A stretch of 64,000 nt of DNA from Pseudomonas putida (GTDB lineage: Bacteria > Pseudomonadota > Gammaproteobacteria > Pseudomonadales > Pseudomonadaceae): NCBI RefSeq assembly GCF_002025705.1, contig NZ_CP018846.1:2781501-2845500 (forward strand), written 5' to 3'. Positions within the stretch are counted from its first letter, which is position 1; every line of letters begins with the position of its first letter. Of this stretch, positions 1-8,957 are shown in pieces. The notes under the pieces are model-generated. The model was given only the letters and a program-made list of their open reading frames with translations, was not told the DNA's origin and did no database searches. Both the position numbers and the translations under genes were made by a program.

Positions 1-58
1 TGGCGCAGCCTCCGAGGCTCAGGACAAGAGCCAAGCCTATAACACTTGCAAATCGCAT
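1..58 (-). CDS. Lipoprotein N-terminus (partial)
   Basis: Reading leftwards from an ATG at 58, the first 19 residues are a lipoprotein signal peptide: Met-Arg start, hydrophobic core and an LGGC lipobox with the Cys at residue 18. An AAGGAAG ribosome binding site lies just upstream. The gene runs off the left edge, so the mature protein is unknown. Lipidation is inferred from the signal only. Confidence 0.6.
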   Translation of the reverse strand, partial: MRFASVIGLALVLSLGGCA

Positions 59-161
59 TTCGACTTCCTTGGAAAATTGCAGGGCACCCTTCTTTCGAAA
101 GGTGGCCAGCATTCTAGGGAGTCAGCAGTGATATCAAAAGGCCTTCACGGTAAAAACTCCT

Positions 162-187
162 GGATGGAGTACAGATGTACTCCATCC
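162..187. repeat. Perfect 12-bp inverted repeat
   Basis: GGATGGAGTACA, a 2-base spacer (GA), then the exact reverse complement. It lies just beyond the stop of the peroxiredoxin gene and upstream of the lipoprotein gene, both on the minus strand. There is no clear T-run, so it could be a weak terminator, an RNA-stabilising hairpin or an operator for the lipoprotein gene. Confidence 0.5.
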
Positions 188-201
188 GGATTCTGTTCAC
201 G

Positions 202-705
202 TTACGCCTGCACCACGGCCAGCATGCTTGCCGCGTCGCTGACCTCGAACTTGCCAGGCGCCTCCACCGCAATGTGCTTGACCACACCATCGTCAACCAG
301 CATGGCATAGCGCTGCGAACGCCGCCCCAGGCCACGTGCCGAGAGGTCCTGGATCAGGCCCAGCGCCTCGCTGAATTCGCCATTGCCATCGCCGATCATC
401 CTGACTGCCTCGCCCACCTGCAGGCTGTTGCCCCAGGCGTTCATGACAAAGGCATCGTTGACCGAAACACAGAAAATTTCGTCAACGCCAGCGGCGAACA
501 GCGCCTGTGCTGCAGCCACATACCCAGGCACATGACGCTCGGAGCAGGTGGGCGTGAACGCACCAGGCAAACCGAAAATCACCACTTTCTTCTGCTTGCA
601 GCGCTCGCGCACGGAAAACGCATTCGGGCCGATCGGGCATGCGCCCTCGCTGTTGTTGTACTCGTAGAGCGTAACGTCGGGCAGTTGCTCGCCGGGCTTG
701 ATCAT
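202..705 (-). CDS. Peroxiredoxin (Prx5-like, AhpC/TSA fold)
   Basis: A 167-residue thiol peroxidase that would reduce H2O2 or alkyl hydroperoxides. The active-site block PGAFTPTCSERH carries the PxxxTxxC motif with peroxidatic Cys54. The GLGRRSQRYAMLVDDG segment is typical of the Prx5/hybrid-Prx group. The ATG at 705 is preferred over an in-frame start 48 bases upstream because AGGAGA precedes it and the protein then begins like its family. The physiological reductant (thioredoxin or glutathione) cannot be told from sequence. It is divergent from the small gene at 771. Confidence 0.88.
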   Translation of the reverse strand: MIKPGEQLPDVTLYEYNNSEGACPIGPNAFSVRERCKQKKVVIFGLPGAFTPTCSERHVPGYVAAAQALFAAGVDEIFCVSVNDAFVMNAWGNSLQVGEAVRMIGDGNGEFSEALGLIQDLSARGLGRRSQRYAMLVDDGVVKHIAVEAPGKFEVSDAASMLAVVQA

Positions 706-770
706 CGCTGTCTCCTGGGTAGGCAAGGGGCTGAGGCTGGTATGATGCAGCAATCCACCACACCGGGTAC

Positions 771-1091
771 ATGATGCTCGCTCCAGGCCCCCTCACCCAC
801 CGCGAAGTCAGCCAGTTGCTGCGCGAAATCGCCCTGGGCGTGCGCAACATGCAGCGCCAGGGCAACGCCCGCTGGGCGGAAATCGGCTGTGGCCCGATGA
901 CACTGGAAAGTGACGGTTGGCAAGTCACGCTGTTCAACGACAACGACGCGCTGGCCTATTGCGTCAGCTGCCTCAGCCCGTGCGGCCGGGCCTACGTGTT
1001 CGATGCCACCCAGGGTTTTGGCAGCAACCCGGTGGAATGGCTGAGCACCTGGGAGCACCGCCAGCTCGGGATGCTCCTGGGCAATCTGTAG
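771..1091 (+). CDS. Small hypothetical protein (DUF7693-like)
   Basis: A 106-residue soluble protein without signal peptide. It has an N-terminal LTHREVSQLLREIALG helix, a central GWQVTLFNDNDALAYC stretch with a CVSC pair, and a WLSTWEHRQL tail. From memory this pattern matches a Pseudomonas-restricted family of unknown function (DUF7693). The ribosome binding site is weak, and an alternative ATG lies one codon downstream. It converges on the aldehyde dehydrogenase gene with one base between stops. No function is proposed. Confidence 0.65.
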   Translation: MMLAPGPLTHREVSQLLREIALGVRNMQRQGNARWAEIGCGPMTLESDGWQVTLFNDNDALAYCVSCLSPCGRAYVFDATQGFGSNPVEWLSTWEHRQLGMLLGNL

Positions 1092-1092
1092 A

Positions 1093-2586
1093 TCAGCCGC
1101 GCAGCTGATACCAGGTGGTCTTCAATTGCGAGTACTTGTCGAACGAGTGCAACGACAAGTCGCGGCCAAACCCGGATTGCTTGCCGCCGCCAAATGGCAC
1201 GGTCACGTCCAGCGCATCCACCGTATTGACCGACACCGTACCCGCCTTGAGCGCACGCGCAACCCGGTGCGCACGGTTCAGGTCATCGCTCCACACCGAC
1301 GCCGCCAGGCCATAGATGCTGTCATTGGCCAACTGGATGGCCTGTTCTTCGGTGTCGAACGCGCTGACCGCCAGCACTGGGCCGAACACTTCGTCCCGGG
1401 CGAGGCTCATGCGGTTGTCGACGCCGGCGAAGATGGTTGGCTCGATGAAGTTGTCGGAGGCCCCGATCGTCAGGCGTTGCCCGCCACAGACCAGCCGCGC
1501 GCCCTGCTCCGCGGCCTGGCCGATGGCCCGGGCAATGCGCGTGGCCTGCTCGGCGTCGACGATGGCTCCAGCACGGCTGGCCGGGTCCAGCGGGTTGCCT
1601 GGCAGCCATTGGCGGGCCTTGGCCTGCAGGCGTTCGATGAACTCGTCATGGATCGAGTGCTGCACATACAGCCGTGAGTTGGCCGAGCACACTTCGCCCT
1701 GGTTGAAGAAAATGCCAAAGGCGGCTTTCTCGGCCGCCAGGTCCAGGTCCTGGCAATCGGCGAACACCAGGTTCGGGCTCTTGCCGCCACACTCCAGCCA
1801 CACCTGCTTGAGGTTGGACTGCGCCGAATACTGCATGAAGTATTTACCCACCTGGGTGGAGCCGGTAAAGACCAGGCAATCCACGTCGGGGTGCAGGCCC
1901 AGCGCGCGGCCTGCGGTTTCGCCAAGGCCTGGGACCACGCTGAGCACACCCTCCGGCAGGCCCGCTTCCAGTGCCAGCTCGGCCAGGCGCAAGGCCGAGA
2001 ACGGCGATTGCTCGGCGGGCTTGAGGACCACGCTATTACCCGCCGCCAGTGCCGGGGCGAGCTTCCAGGCGGCCATGTCGAGCGGGAAGTTCCACGGTAC
2101 CACCGCCGCGACCACGCCCACCGCTTCGCGGGTGATGGTGGCCAAGGCGTTGGCGGCGGTCGGTGCAACCTGGTCGTAAAGCTTGTCGAGCGCCTCGCCA
2201 TACCAGGCGAAGACGTGGGCCGAACCCGGTACGTCGATGTTGTAGGCATCCATGACCGGCTTGCCCATGTTCAGCGAGTCCAGCAGCGCCAGCTCTTCGC
2301 GGTGGGCCATGATCAGCTCGGCCACGCGCAGCAGCACCTTCTTGCGCTCAGCGGGCGCCATGCGCGGCCACGGCCCTTGCTCGAACGCCTTGCGCGCCGT
2401 GCTGACGGCAAGGTCCACTTCGGCCTGGCCACACGCTGCGACACGGGCGAGCACCTGGTTGGTTGCGGGGTTGATGGCGTCGAACGTCGCACCGCTGGCT
2501 GCACCGACCTGGCGGGCGCCGATCAAGGCCTTGTCTCGCAAGCTCAGGCCTGCCGCGCGCTGTTGCCAGTATCCGAGATCGTACAT
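1093..2586 (-). CDS. NAD(P)-dependent aldehyde dehydrogenase, PuuC/KauB-like
   Basis: A 497-residue cytosolic ALDH that oxidises an aldehyde to the carboxylate. The NAD-site PWNFP (Asn166), the general-base block LECGGKSPN (Glu265) and FNQGEVCSANSR (catalytic Cys300) are all intact, as is the C-terminal PFGGGKQSGFGRD. The YWQQRA start and overall sequence resemble enzymes acting on gamma-glutamyl-aminobutyraldehyde or omega-aminoaldehydes. Its divergent neighbour is an amino acid/polyamine permease, which fits polyamine or amino-alcohol catabolism. The ATG at 2586 has AGGAG upstream; the longer open frame has no support. Substrate is inferred. Confidence 0.88.
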   Translation of the reverse strand: MYDLGYWQQRAAGLSLRDKALIGARQVGAASGATFDAINPATNQVLARVAACGQAEVDLAVSTARKAFEQGPWPRMAPAERKKVLLRVAELIMAHREELALLDSLNMGKPVMDAYNIDVPGSAHVFAWYGEALDKLYDQVAPTAANALATITREAVGVVAAVVPWNFPLDMAAWKLAPALAAGNSVVLKPAEQSPFSALRLAELALEAGLPEGVLSVVPGLGETAGRALGLHPDVDCLVFTGSTQVGKYFMQYSAQSNLKQVWLECGGKSPNLVFADCQDLDLAAEKAAFGIFFNQGEVCSANSRLYVQHSIHDEFIERLQAKARQWLPGNPLDPASRAGAIVDAEQATRIARAIGQAAEQGARLVCGGQRLTIGASDNFIEPTIFAGVDNRMSLARDEVFGPVLAVSAFDTEEQAIQLANDSIYGLAASVWSDDLNRAHRVARALKAGTVSVNTVDALDVTVPFGGGKQSGFGRDLSLHSFDKYSQLKTTWYQLRG

Positions 2587-2894
2587 ACACACTCCTGACG
2601 ACCGTCCCTGCGGTCCGATTGTTATGGGTCTGGCCGCCATTCTTGGCGCAGCTGCAGGGCCGGCGAAACCAGCTTTTTGCTGCCTCTTGCAGAGGAAAAT
2701 ACTCGCCAGTAGCGGGCGCCAGGGATTACGTGACTGGCGCACAATGCTCCCCCCAAAGGGTGATTTCGAGGCCTCCCCGAGTGTGGGAGCATTCGAGCCG
2801 CCCCACCCCAGCCACGCCTCCGATCAAACGCCCTCACCAGTAGCGAGCCCGCTCGCCTACTGCAGCTTCCTGCATCCCATTTCAGGAGTCAGCA
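2587..2894. other. Divergent intergenic region (308 bp)
   Basis: This separates the divergently transcribed aldehyde dehydrogenase and permease genes, so it should contain both promoters. I see Shine-Dalgarno sequences at each end (AGGAG in both cases) but no convincing operator palindrome and no regulator gene beside it. Confidence 0.4.
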
Positions 2895-4274
2895 ATGCAT
2901 ACAACAACAAATACAGCCCAACCCCATCCCCATCAGCCTGCGTCGCCCAGCAACGTCACCGGTCGTTTCAGAAAGTCCATGGGCATGACCGCGCTGGTGC
3001 TGTTCGGCCTCGCCTACATGGTCCCGCTCGCCGTCTTCACCACCTACGGGCTGGTCACCCAGATGACCAAGGGCCACCTGCCCATCGCCTACATCCTCAC
3101 CCTCGCCGCCATGCTGCTGACTGCCTACAGCTACGGCCGCATGGTCCAGGCCCATCCCTACTCCGGCTCTGTCTATACCTACACGCGCAAGGCGTTCGGC
3201 AGCCACTTCGGCTTCATCGCCGGCTGGACCTTGCTGCTCGACTACATCTTCCTGCCGCTGCTCAGCTACCTGCTGATCGGCATCTACATGTCCGAATACT
3301 TCCCGGCCATCCATGCCTGGGTGTGGGTCGCCGGCTCGATTGCTCTGGTGACCTTCCTCAACCTGATCGGCATCGAGTCGATCACCCGGGTCAACTGGAT
3401 CCTGGTGGTGGCACAGCTGGTGTTCATCGTGGTGTTCGTCGCGCTGTCGGTGCGCCACCTGGGCGGCCAGGCCGCGCCGATCTCGCTGCTGGCACCGTTC
3501 CACCATGAAGGTTTCAGCGTGCCGCTGATCATGACCGGGGCTGCCGTGCTGTGCCTGTCGTTCCTCGGCTTTGATGCGGTATCGACCATGGCCGAGGAAA
3601 CCAGCAACCCGACCAGGCGCATTCCCCAGGCGATCATGGCGGTATCGGTGATCGGCGGCCTGCTGTTCCTGGTGGTGTCGTACTTCGCACAGATGGTCTT
3701 CCCCGACTGGGCCAGCTTCGCCGACCCCGACTCGGCCTCGGTGGATGTCATGCGCCGCGTTGGCGGGGAAATGCTGGTGACGGCGTTCACGGCGACCTAT
3801 GTGGCCGGCTGCTTCGCTTCGGCGATGGTGTCCCAGGCCAGCGTCTCGCGGGTGCTGTTCGCCATGGGGCGCGATGGTGCACTGCCGCGGGTGTTCGGCC
3901 AGCTGGTAACGAAGAAACGCGTGCCGGCAACGGCAATCATGCTGGTCAGCCTGCTGTCGCTGGTGGCGCTGTTCATCACCCTGGATACCGTGGCCAACAT
4001 GATCAGCTTCGGCGCCCTGTTCGCCTTCTCGGCGGTGAACCTTGCGGTGGTCAAGCACTATCTGGTGGACCAGCGGTTGCGAGGGATGCGCAACTGCCTG
4101 CTGTATGGCGCCATTCCGGCTCTCGGGTTCCTCAGCACGATCTGGCTGTGGACCAGCCTGTCGCGCATGTCCTTCACCATTGGCCTGTGCTGGATGGGCG
4201 TGGGGTTCATCTGCCTGCTCGGGCTGACCAAGGCGTTTCGGGTGAAGCTGCCAGAATTGCAGATGGCCGAATGA
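2895..4274 (+). CDS. APC-family amino acid/polyamine permease (PuuP-like)
   Basis: A 459-residue inner-membrane transporter with about 12 hydrophobic segments. It carries the APC signature near the first helix (LVLFGLAYMVPLAVFTTYG) and a central FLGFDAVSTMAEETSNPTRR, the conserved helix 6 to loop 6-7 motif. AGGAGTCAGCA precedes the ATG. The closest pattern I recall is the putrescine importer PuuP. With the divergent ALDH this suggests uptake plus oxidation of a polyamine, amino acid or amine. Substrate specificity is inferred from context. Confidence 0.85.
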   Translation: MHTTTNTAQPHPHQPASPSNVTGRFRKSMGMTALVLFGLAYMVPLAVFTTYGLVTQMTKGHLPIAYILTLAAMLLTAYSYGRMVQAHPYSGSVYTYTRKAFGSHFGFIAGWTLLLDYIFLPLLSYLLIGIYMSEYFPAIHAWVWVAGSIALVTFLNLIGIESITRVNWILVVAQLVFIVVFVALSVRHLGGQAAPISLLAPFHHEGFSVPLIMTGAAVLCLSFLGFDAVSTMAEETSNPTRRIPQAIMAVSVIGGLLFLVVSYFAQMVFPDWASFADPDSASVDVMRRVGGEMLVTAFTATYVAGCFASAMVSQASVSRVLFAMGRDGALPRVFGQLVTKKRVPATAIMLVSLLSLVALFITLDTVANMISFGALFAFSAVNLAVVKHYLVDQRLRGMRNCLLYGAIPALGFLSTIWLWTSLSRMSFTIGLCWMGVGFICLLGLTKAFRVKLPELQMAE

Positions 4275-4303
4275 CTGGGCGCTTGACGCGAGAGTTTCTG
4301 CGC

Positions 4304-4529
4304 CTGTGAGGTCGAGCGCCGCCCGCGCGGCGCATCGCGGATGAATCCGCTCCTACAGTTTGTTGCAACGTACCGAACCTGTCATGCCATGGTTGCCAGC
4401 CTTGGCGCATGTCTTGAGCCTTGTAAACAAGGCTGACAACTATGGCCTCATAGGCATGGCCACGTTGCAACAAACTGTAGGAGCGGATTCATCCGCGATG
4501 CGCCGCGCGGGCGGCGCTCGATCTCACAG
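4304..4529. repeat. 226-bp palindromic MITE-like element, copy 1
   Basis: Two 68-bp nearly perfect inverted arms (4304-4371 and 4462-4529) contain a REP-like core ending GTTGCAACGT. They flank a 90-bp centre that is itself imperfectly palindromic. The same element, with an equally long 90-bp centre about 89% identical, is present in the opposite orientation at 47478-47687. It has no coding capacity. It sits between the permease and MFS genes and could end transcription of the permease. Confidence 0.8.
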
Positions 4530-4608
4530 CCGCTGCAAAGCCTCCGCCCGACCCTTGAATGGTATGATCCCTCATTAAACGTTTCAGTATGTTTCATAAG
4601 GGACCGCA

Positions 4609-5796
4609 ATGTCTGTTCAGGAATTACCGCCGCTCGCCGCTTCCAAGGGCGACGTCGGCAAGATGGAAGCTGCCATGGCACTGGGCAGCTTCGCCATCGG
4701 CACCGGCGAATTCGCCATCATGGGCCTGATGCCCGATATCGCCAGCAACCTGCAATTGAGCGAGCCGCAAGTCGGCCATGCCATCAGCGCCTATGCGCTG
4801 GGTGTGGTGGTCGGCGCCCCCACCCTGGCCATCCTCGGTGCCAAGCTGTTGCGCAAGCACATGCTGCTATTGCTCATGGCACTTTATGCCATCGGCAACC
4901 TGGCCACCGCCTTTGCCCCGTCGTTCGCCAGCATGGTTGCCTTCCGCTTCATCAGCGGCCTGCCCCATGGCGCCTACTTCGGTATCGCCGCCGTGGTGGC
5001 GTCGAGCATGGTACCCAGCAACCAGCGCGCGGGCGCCGTGGCCAGGGTAATGATGGGCCTGACCCTGGCGATGCTGCTGGGCAACCCGGTCGCGACCTTC
5101 CTCGGCCAGTTCTTCGGCTGGCGCTCGGCTTTCGTGCTGGTTGGTGCCATCGCCCTGTGCACCATCGCGCTGGTCTGGCGTTACGTACCGCAGCGCCACG
5201 ATGAGCCGCGCAGCGACCCGCGCAAGGAACTGCAAGCCTTCACCCTGCCGCAGGTGTGGATGGCGCTGGGCATTGCCGCGATCGGCTTCGCCGGTATGTT
5301 CTGCGTGTTCAGCTACCTGGCCCCGACCATGCTGCAGGTAACCCAGGTGGCGCCGGAGTGGATCCCCTTCGGCCTGGCTGCATTCGGTGCTGGCGGCATC
5401 ATCGGCAACATTGCCGGCGGCAAGCTGTTCGACCGCCTGCAGTTCCGCGCCGTGGGCATCGTGCTGGTGTGGTCGGCAGCCGTGCTGCTGTTCTTCAGCT
5501 TCGCCGCCCACGCGCTGTGGTCAGTGCTGCTGGGGATCGGCCTGGTCGGCACCATGATCGCCCTGGCTGCGCCGCTGCAGATCCGCCTGATGGACATCGC
5601 CCATGAAGCGCCAAGCCTGGCGGCCGCTTCCAACCATGCCGCATTCAACCTGGCCAACGCCCTGGGCCCATGGTTTGGCGGCATGGCCATCAGCGCCGGC
5701 CTGGGTTGGACCAGCACCGGCTACATCGGTGCGGCCACCGCGTTGGCAGGCCTGGTGATCTACCTGGTGGCCAGGCGCATGAAGGGCGGTCATTGA
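4609..5796 (+). CDS. MFS exporter (DHA1, AraJ-like)
   Basis: A 395-residue, 12-helix major facilitator. After a short cytoplasmic lead comes the DHA1-type first helix (FAIGTGEFAIMGLMPDIA), then the RFISGLPHGAYFG helix-4 motif and GNPVATFLGQFFGWRSAF near helix 5. These are hallmarks of the AraJ/PbuE-like sugar or drug efflux subgroup. A GGGACC ribosome binding site precedes the ATG. Two GTTTCA direct repeats one helical turn apart (4581 and 4591) lie in the promoter region and may bind a regulator. The exported substrate is unknown. Confidence 0.85.
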   Translation: MSVQELPPLAASKGDVGKMEAAMALGSFAIGTGEFAIMGLMPDIASNLQLSEPQVGHAISAYALGVVVGAPTLAILGAKLLRKHMLLLLMALYAIGNLATAFAPSFASMVAFRFISGLPHGAYFGIAAVVASSMVPSNQRAGAVARVMMGLTLAMLLGNPVATFLGQFFGWRSAFVLVGAIALCTIALVWRYVPQRHDEPRSDPRKELQAFTLPQVWMALGIAAIGFAGMFCVFSYLAPTMLQVTQVAPEWIPFGLAAFGAGGIIGNIAGGKLFDRLQFRAVGIVLVWSAAVLLFFSFAAHALWSVLLGIGLVGTMIALAAPLQIRLMDIAHEAPSLAAASNHAAFNLANALGPWFGGMAISAGLGWTSTGYIGAATALAGLVIYLVARRMKGGH

Positions 5797-5842
5797 GCCT
5801 GCTACCTGCTGCCTGCCCTGAGCGTTCAAGGCAGGCATGAAT

Positions 5843-5868
5843 CGAGCGCCGCCCGCGCGGCGCGCTCG
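5843..5868. terminator. GC-rich hairpin between convergent genes
   Basis: CGAGCGC and GCGCTCG arms enclose a further GC-rich palindrome. This is a half copy of the repeat arm seen in the element at 4304. It lies between the MFS gene and the convergent acidic-protein gene and probably acts as a bidirectional terminator. Confidence 0.5.
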
Positions 5869-5879
5869 CTTTCACACGC

Positions 5880-6347
5880 TCAAGCGCTGTTTCCCTCGTC
5901 ATCCTCGATCACGTCGTCGGTCCACGGCTCACCGTCCAGCGGTGCGGAACGTGCAAGTTCCGCCTCGTCCAGGCCGAAACCGCCACCAATTTCGTCGGCA
6001 TCCACGCGGCGCAGGCTCTGGTCCGCCGGCCCGTCACCATCGCCTGGCTCATACGGGTCGCGGGCGCCGCTTTCGTCCAGCAAGGTGTCGGGGCTGAGGT
6101 CATCGTAGGTCACGTTGTCTTCATGCAGGCTGTCGCTCAGGGCTTCGCCACCGGTCATGCCGCTTTCGGCAACGCGGCGCGCAGGGAACTCCTGGGCAAC
6201 CTCGGCGGCTGGCCGTTCATCACCGATCCGGCCTTCACGGTCGTCTTGCCGATCACTGAAATCCAGCTCATGGACGCTGCCCATGCGGTCTTCGGTGTCG
6301 TCGATTTCAGTGGGCGTGTAGTGCTTGGGGTCATCGGGGCGGCTCAT
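5880..6347 (-). CDS. Acidic conserved Pseudomonas protein
   Basis: A 155-residue, strongly acidic, low-complexity protein rich in Asp, Glu and Gly (for example DDLSPDTLLDE and DDVIEDDEGNSA). It has no signal peptide or membrane segment and is probably disordered. I recall such proteins being labelled 'HPr-related' or 'serine kinase/phosphatase' in Pseudomonas genomes, but no catalytic motif for either is visible. It is divergent from ligD, which places it beside the repair/stress block. Function unknown. Confidence 0.7.
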   Translation of the reverse strand: MSRPDDPKHYTPTEIDDTEDRMGSVHELDFSDRQDDREGRIGDERPAAEVAQEFPARRVAESGMTGGEALSDSLHEDNVTYDDLSPDTLLDESGARDPYEPGDGDGPADQSLRRVDADEIGGGFGLDEAELARSAPLDGEPWTDDVIEDDEGNSA

Positions 6348-6476
6348 GGGTGCTCTCCAGCAAACAGGTACAGACGGTCGACTCCATCAAGCTGCGGATG
6401 ATTCAGAGTTTTTTTGAACTACCCAGCGGGCGGCCGCCTCCCAATCTACAGACAGCGAATCCCTGTGGAGCCCGCC

Positions 6477-8957
6477 ATGTCCAAGCTCCTTGCCGAATAC
6501 CGGCGCAAGCGCGACTTCAACGCCACGCCCGAACCCGCTGGCCAGCGCAGCCGCGGCAAGCACGCCCACGCCTTGCAGTTTTGCATCCAGAAACACGACG
6601 CCAGCCACCTGCACTACGACTTTCGCCTCGAACTGGACGGCACGCTGAAAAGCTGGGCCATTCCCAAAGGCCCCTCGCTCGACCCGAAAGTGCGGCGTCT
6701 GGCGGTTCATGTCGAAGACCACCCGCTGGACTATGCCGGGTTCGAAGGGAATATCCCCGAGGGCCACTATGGGGCCGGTGATGTGATCGTCTGGGACAGG
6801 GGTGTCTGGGAGCCGGAAGGCGACGCTCACCAGGCGTATGCCAAGGGCAAGCTGCGCTTCCGTCTGCAGGGCGAAAAACTCAACGGTGTGTGGAACCTGT
6901 TCCGCACGCGCCTGGCCGGCAAGCAAGAGCAGTGGATGCTGGTCAAATCGCACGACGGCGAGGCGCGCAGCGAGGCCGAATACAGCATTGTCGAAGCGCA
7001 GCCGGGCAGTGTGCTCAGTGAGCGTACGCTGGCGCCCCAGCCTGCCACTGAAGCCAAGCGCCCGCCTGCACGTCGCCGCGCGGTGAAAGCCAAGCTGCCT
7101 GACCACCTGCAGCCGCAACTGGCCACGCTGGTCGACTCGCCCCCCAACGGCGACTGGCGTTATGAAGTGAAATTCGATGGCTACCGCATCCTCGCCCGGC
7201 TTGAAGGCGACGATATTCGGCTGTTCACCCGCAACGGCCATGACTGGAGCGCCAAAATGCCCAGGCAAGTGGCAGCGCTGCGCGCTCTGGGTGTGGACGC
7301 TGCGTGGCTCGACGGCGAAATGGTCGTCAATGACGACAGCGGCAAGGCCGACTTCCAGGCCCTGCAGAACGCCTTCGACACCGATCACGACGAACAGATC
7401 ATCTACTACTTATTCGACCTGCCGTATCTGGGCGGCCAGGATTTGCGCCAACTGCCGTTGCAGGAACGCCGGGCTGCCTTGCGCCAATTGCTCGATCACA
7501 ATGAATCGCAGGTTCTGCGATATTCCGAGGACTTCGACCAGCCGGTCGACTCGCTGCTTGACAGTGCCTGCCGCCTGGAACTTGAAGGGCTGATCGGCAA
7601 ACGGGCCGACAGCCCCTACGTTGGCCGACGCAGTGCCGACTGGGTGAAACTCAAGTGCAAGCAACGCCAGGAGTTCGTGGTCGTCGGCTTCACCGACCCC
7701 AAAGGCAGCCGCAACGGTTTTGGCGCCCTGCTGCTGGCCCTGCACGACAATGAGCGCGGCGAATTGCGTTATGCCGGCAAGGTCGGCACTGGTTTCAGCG
7801 CCGCCACGCTGGGCAACATCCACGCCCGGCTCAAGCCCCTGGAGATCGCCAAGCCCGCCTTGCCCAAGGCGCCGACCGGCGCCGAGGCCCGGGGCGTGCA
7901 CTGGCTCAAGCCGCAATTGCTGGCCGAGGTTGGCTACGCCCAGATGACCCGCGATGGCGTGGTGCGCCACGCGGTGTTCCATGGGCTGCGTGACGACAAA
8001 CCGGCCACCGCCATCGACCTGGAGCGCGCCATGCCCGGCAAGACCGTGCCCAAACGCAAGCAACCCGACCTGCCAGACAACCTCGGCGAGTTGCACCTGA
8101 CCCACCCCGAGCGGGTGATCGACGCCACCATTGGCGCGAGCAAGCGACAGGTCGCCGAGTACTACGCCGAGGTCAGCCAATGGCTGCTGCCGCAGCTCAA
8201 GGACCGCCCCGTAGCCCTGGTGCGCGCACCGGACGGCCTGGCTGGCGAGCTGTTTTTCCAGAAGAACGCCGAGCAGTTGCACATCCCCCATGTGCTCAGC
8301 TACGACAAAGCCGAAGCCGGCCAGACCGCAATGGTCATCAACCGCCCCGACACATTGCTGGGCGCCGTGCAGATGAACATGCTGGAGATGCACACCTGGA
8401 ACGCCACTGACAAAGACTTCGACAAACCCGACCGCTTCGTGCTCGACCTCGACCCGGACCCGGCGCTGCCCTGGAAGGCCATGCTCGAGGCCACGCAACT
8501 GGCCCTCACCCTGCTCGACGAGCTCGGCTTGAAAGTGTTCCTCAAGACCAGCGGCGGCAAGGGCATGCACCTGGTCGTGCCCCTCACCCGCCGTGCCGGC
8601 TGGGATGAGATCAAGGACTTCAGCCACGCCATCGTCGACTACCTGGCCAGGCTGTTCCCCGACCGCCTCAGTGCAGTCTCGGGGCCCAGGAACCGGGTCG
8701 GCAAGATCTTCATCGACTACCTGCGCAACGGCAAAGGCGCCACCACCGTGTGCGCCTACTCCCTGCGCGCCCGTGAAGGGTTACCCGTATCGGTCCCGAT
8801 CTGGCGCGAGGAACTGACCCAGCTCAAGGGCGCCAACCAGTGGCATATCGGCAACCTGCGCGAGCGCCTGGCCGAAGTCGACGACCCCTGGGCCGACATG
8901 GCCAAGACTCGCCAATCGGTCACCGCACGCATGCGCAAGCAAATGGGGATGGCATGA
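6477..8957 (+). CDS. ligD: ATP-dependent DNA ligase D (end joining)
   Basis: An 826-residue multidomain end-joining enzyme in the Pseudomonas order PE-LIG-POL. The 3'-phosphoesterase covers residues ~30-170 (QKHDASHLHYDFRLE, metal ligands His40, His45, Asp48). The ligase covers ~210-520, with nucleotidyl Lys232 in KFDGYR. The C-terminal primase-like polymerase (~550-826) has the catalytic DLDPDP pair and SGGKGMH. The ATG at 6477 is chosen because GGAG lies upstream and the protein then begins at MSKLLAEYRRKRDF; a 5' extension lacks support. Its stop overlaps the next start as ATGA. The partner ku gene is at 12137. Confidence 0.95.
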   Translation: MSKLLAEYRRKRDFNATPEPAGQRSRGKHAHALQFCIQKHDASHLHYDFRLELDGTLKSWAIPKGPSLDPKVRRLAVHVEDHPLDYAGFEGNIPEGHYGAGDVIVWDRGVWEPEGDAHQAYAKGKLRFRLQGEKLNGVWNLFRTRLAGKQEQWMLVKSHDGEARSEAEYSIVEAQPGSVLSERTLAPQPATEAKRPPARRRAVKAKLPDHLQPQLATLVDSPPNGDWRYEVKFDGYRILARLEGDDIRLFTRNGHDWSAKMPRQVAALRALGVDAAWLDGEMVVNDDSGKADFQALQNAFDTDHDEQIIYYLFDLPYLGGQDLRQLPLQERRAALRQLLDHNESQVLRYSEDFDQPVDSLLDSACRLELEGLIGKRADSPYVGRRSADWVKLKCKQRQEFVVVGFTDPKGSRNGFGALLLALHDNERGELRYAGKVGTGFSAATLGNIHARLKPLEIAKPALPKAPTGAEARGVHWLKPQLLAEVGYAQMTRDGVVRHAVFHGLRDDKPATAIDLERAMPGKTVPKRKQPDLPDNLGELHLTHPERVIDATIGASKRQVAEYYAEVSQWLLPQLKDRPVALVRAPDGLAGELFFQKNAEQLHIPHVLSYDKAEAGQTAMVINRPDTLLGAVQMNMLEMHTWNATDKDFDKPDRFVLDLDPDPALPWKAMLEATQLALTLLDELGLKVFLKTSGGKGMHLVVPLTRRAGWDEIKDFSHAIVDYLARLFPDRLSAVSGPRNRVGKIFIDYLRNGKGATTVCAYSLRAREGLPVSVPIWREELTQLKGANQWHIGNLRERLAEVDDPWADMAKTRQSVTARMRKQMGMA

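Noticed and set aside
4304..4529. Insertion sequence at the long inverted repeats
   Set aside because: Arms of 60-68 bp resemble terminal repeats, but the 90-bp centre cannot encode a transposase, so it is classed as a non-autonomous repeat.
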